From Baylisascaris procyonis (taxonomy: Eukaryota; Nematoda; Chromadorea; Rhabditida; Ascarididae): a stretch of DNA of 64,000 bases. The DNA is taken from positions 5,994,974-6,058,973 of the forward strand of contig JAZARR010000213.1 in NCBI GenBank assembly GCA_037389465.1, in the 5' to 3' direction. The first letter of the stretch is position 1. Each line of letters opens with the position of its first letter. Position numbers and translations under genes: made by a program. Below the pieces are notes generated by a model. The model searched no databases and was not told the origin of the DNA. It was given only the letters and a program-made list of their open reading frames with translations. Below are positions 61,852-64,000 of the stretch, piece by piece.

Positions 61852-62379
61852 TTCTCTTGTGCTTATATTGCGCTTCATTGTATCAGGCCGCGAGACAGTT
61901 GACAATAAGTGCCATATTCTAAAGGTGTGTCACGTTTATTCGGTACTATATCGCTCAATTCGCTTAACCTGCCCTAAATCAAGGCTTTTGCCTTCGATTG
62001 TCGTTGTTTCGTTTATTGCTTTTATATTGCCGAATTTTTGACAGGCCTGCGCAGCTTGTTGGTTTTACTTCGCGTGCATTGTGACCTTAACTTTTTTGAT
62101 CTCTTTTCTAATAAACCGTCGATCTCTTCTTTATCTTTTTCTGTCGTCTACATACGACCATCAACTTCGTTTTGTTCACGACAGTCTGCCATATTTTACT
62201 CTTACACATGGCTTAAGAACTGGAAAAGCTTTTTGTATGCAACTTGTTGCAAACGTTTCCATTTCACCGGACGCTATCGTCCACGTAATTTTCCTCTCCG
62301 ATCCTACTAAGCAACTGAGTAATAGAAATGCAATCCTCTATGAGGTATCCGCAAGCAATATTTCTAAGCGAGACGGTAA
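61852..62379. other. SMC3 intron sequence, no gene seen
   Basis: The frames at 61859-62041 and 62038-62482 on the + strand lack motifs and splice context, and the second overlaps the SMC3 exon on the other strand. I regard them as chance. Confidence 0.4.
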
Positions 62380-62616
62380 AAAAAGCCAGCCTTTAGATCG
62401 GCTCTATTCTGATCGAAACTTCTCTTTATTCTCGAAACTTCTCTTGTGTTCCTCCCACTGTGCGTTCGCCTCTTCATACTGATAAACCGCTGCCTCATTA
62501 ACATCCTTACACTCGCGTAAGTGTTGCAATGCTTCAGAGAGCTTCTCATCCAACTCCTTCAGCGAATAGTTTTCGTATATTTTCGAATCCAAGGGTAATG
62601 GATGAAGGTTGCGCAT
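62380..62616 (-). pseudogene. smc-3: SMC3 coiled-coil exon with frameshift at its end
   Basis: Opened by TATTACAG, it encodes PLPLDSKIYENYSLKELDEK and on through ALQHLRECKDVNEAA, aligning with the KYQTLSLKQL...YSHVNKKAL part of SMC3. After NKEKF the frame meets a TAG, but one base over it reads DQNRADLKAG, which continues the family alignment toward the next exon. A TTT where TT is expected (62416-62418 on the + strand) would explain this. No good GT donor follows the shifted frame, so the splice site may be damaged as well. Confidence 0.72.
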
Positions 62617-63328
62617 CTGTAATACATTCATCTATGAGCATATATGCAACGGGATACGATACGGATGAGAAAATGCTCTCATGAGAAGACTTCTACAGTA
62701 CACTCACGACCACCATTTGTTTGTCATAGATGAATCGATCAGAATTACTCAACAAATGTAACGATATCGTGAAACGAGGGCAGTGATCAGTTCTTGCTAA
62801 CTAGCTGAACAGGTCTTGAGAAGAAAATATGAGAGGATGGAAAATACCATCCTTTTAATGTCATAATTTAATTGCCGTGTCATAATCTTTGGTTACTATC
62901 AAAAACATCATCACAAAAAAATTTTAAAAGGGGATTTTTTAAACACTAAAGTTTCGATATCTTCGCCTTTTTATGTCATTGTTCATCATTTTTGCAGATG
63001 ATGCGGAAAAAATTCGCAGTCAGTAAAAATCGAAATGTTTGATTAATTAAAGACAGTGGGAAATTATGAGCCATTTGCCATTTGCAGATTACGAGGTGGC
63101 GAGTTACTGCGAAAAAAGAAACAGTGGATCCACTGTGGACTCAATAAACGAATGCATTATGTGCAGGTCATTCAAAACAAGGAAAATCGGAATTGTCTCT
63201 CCCCATCCAACTACGAGATATGACGTGTGAGGCGCCAAGCCCAACAGTTGCTAAATGCGTTGAAAACAATTGAAAACGAGAAAATAATACATAGGGGCGA
63301 TTCTTGCAATATTTTTAGGGATTTTTAG
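62617..63328. other. no gene firmly seen
   Basis: SMC3 hinge-side exons would be expected on the - strand here or beyond, but none is recognisable. On the + strand, a TTTGCAG near 63092 is followed by a short open stretch (LRGGELLRKKKQWIHCGLNK) ending CAG|GTCATT, a weak exon candidate. Confidence 0.3.
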
Positions 63329-63733
63329 GTGTCCAGTGAAGAAGGGATCAAGGAGAGGATTTTTGCGACAAATCTTCACCAGACTACTTCCCCGAATACA
63401 CCCACGACCTCCACAGATGGCGACCTCTGCAAAGAAATGTTCTCGAACAAGGTGGATTTGTTGAGGAAATGGAGGAAAATACTGTCGTTCACTTGGGTGA
63501 AGACAGGTATTCCATAGTATCCAGTCATACCTTAGACTGAATTCATGATTATGCTGAAAAGTCAAGAGGATTAGTGCACCTTGGATGAGGGCAAGAACGG
63601 AATGAAACTTTTGGGTATTCAGTTGTTCAAACTGTTACTCTCTATAAGGGAGACTGGACCGAACTCGACGTCGGACCTATTCCTTAGCCATTTTGCAATT
63701 GCCGCTGGAATAAAGCCAAGGAGGCTACATTAG
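63329..63733 (+). CDS. possible two-exon 3' end of an unknown gene
   Basis: 63329-63496 (56 codons, TTTTTAG to TGG|GTGAAG) and 63623-63733 (37 codons ending TAG) join in phase 0. The first is Ser/Thr-rich then basic (NKVDLLRKWRKILSFTW); the second starts LFKLLLSIRETGPNS. The short stretch near 63093-63170 would also join in phase. No family is recognised, and the opposite strand is open across part of it. Confidence 0.25.
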
Positions 63734-64000
63734 CAAAACAAGGTTCACATGATTTGTCACAAACACCTTTCAGTAGAAATCTTGTTTGGAGACCAAGGTT
63801 TCATCTGTTTCTCAGTGAATGGATTGTCTCTTCCGGTTGCAACAGCAGTTCAGTTTTTTTCGCATATCTTAGTCCGGCAACTAATCGGCATTTCTCAAAC
63901 ATATTCGGTAACAACCGGAATTCGACACTGGCTAAATGCTTCGCGTCGGTAGAGCAAAATGTCGATTAGTTCTCATTGCTCCCTTGATGGCGCTATTTCT
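63734..64000. other. window end, no gene assigned
   Basis: Two overlapping + strand frames (63749-63952 and 63754-63969) without motifs. Nothing can be supported. Confidence 0.3.

Overview
The window looks like nuclear DNA from a nematode. It is AT-rich, coding sequence sits in short exons separated by introns of hundreds to thousands of bases, most 3' splice sites are TTTCAG-like, several candidate first exons begin a few bases after such an acceptor (as SL trans-spliced genes do), and a sequence matching the nematode SL1 leader at all but one base occurs at 61505-61526. There are no prokaryotic features.

Left third (about 7-29 kb, + strand): one gene for an insulin receptor substrate (IRS) homologue of the IST-1/CHICO type. 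I could follow it through 19 exons with agreeing splice phases, to about 867 residues: a PH domain, an IRS-type PTB domain, and a long tail with one YxxM (YTQM), IRS-like RKRAHS and RQRSDS phosphosite segments, and a C-terminal LDYACLAL. It would act at the membrane below the insulin/IGF receptor, passing the signal to PI3-kinase. Its large intron 6 holds other coding-like fragments.

Middle (33-45 kb): a four-exon gene for a small membrane protein (33.15-36.10 kb), followed 305 bases later by the start of a second membrane-protein gene resembling the TMEM185/TMEM60 type; the pair could be an operon. Then come a tandem array of a tRNA-His-derived repeat (39.75-40.38 kb) and a HOP2/PSMC3IP homologue (40.6-42.6 kb, + strand) missing its N-terminal part and carrying a one-base frameshift in a poly-A run.

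Right part (45.8-62.6 kb, - strand): the C-terminal third of an SMC3 cohesin gene, spread over six exons. It has a stop codon inside the conserved C-terminal ATPase region, a one-base deletion just before Walker B, and a frameshift in the coiled-coil exon, so this copy looks like a pseudogene unless the lesions are assembly errors. One SMC3 intron holds a 7.6 kb BEL/Pao LTR retroelement (47560-55181) with an env-like region, a 5-bp target duplication and many lesions. The next holds a palindrome of about 4 kb (56918-60869) whose arms contain a 178-bp satellite in opposite orientations, flanked by 92-bp direct repeats. Beyond it, an SL1-like sequence joins a ribosomal-protein-like patch (61.5-61.85 kb). 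The last 1.5 kb holds weak exon candidates only.

The intact genes concern insulin signalling; the two damaged ones concern chromosome cohesion and meiotic recombination. I found no multi-gene defence or biosynthetic system. The most unusual items are the foldback palindrome, the damaged SMC3 and HOP2 copies, and the genomic SL1-like sequence. All exon borders and lesions were read by eye.
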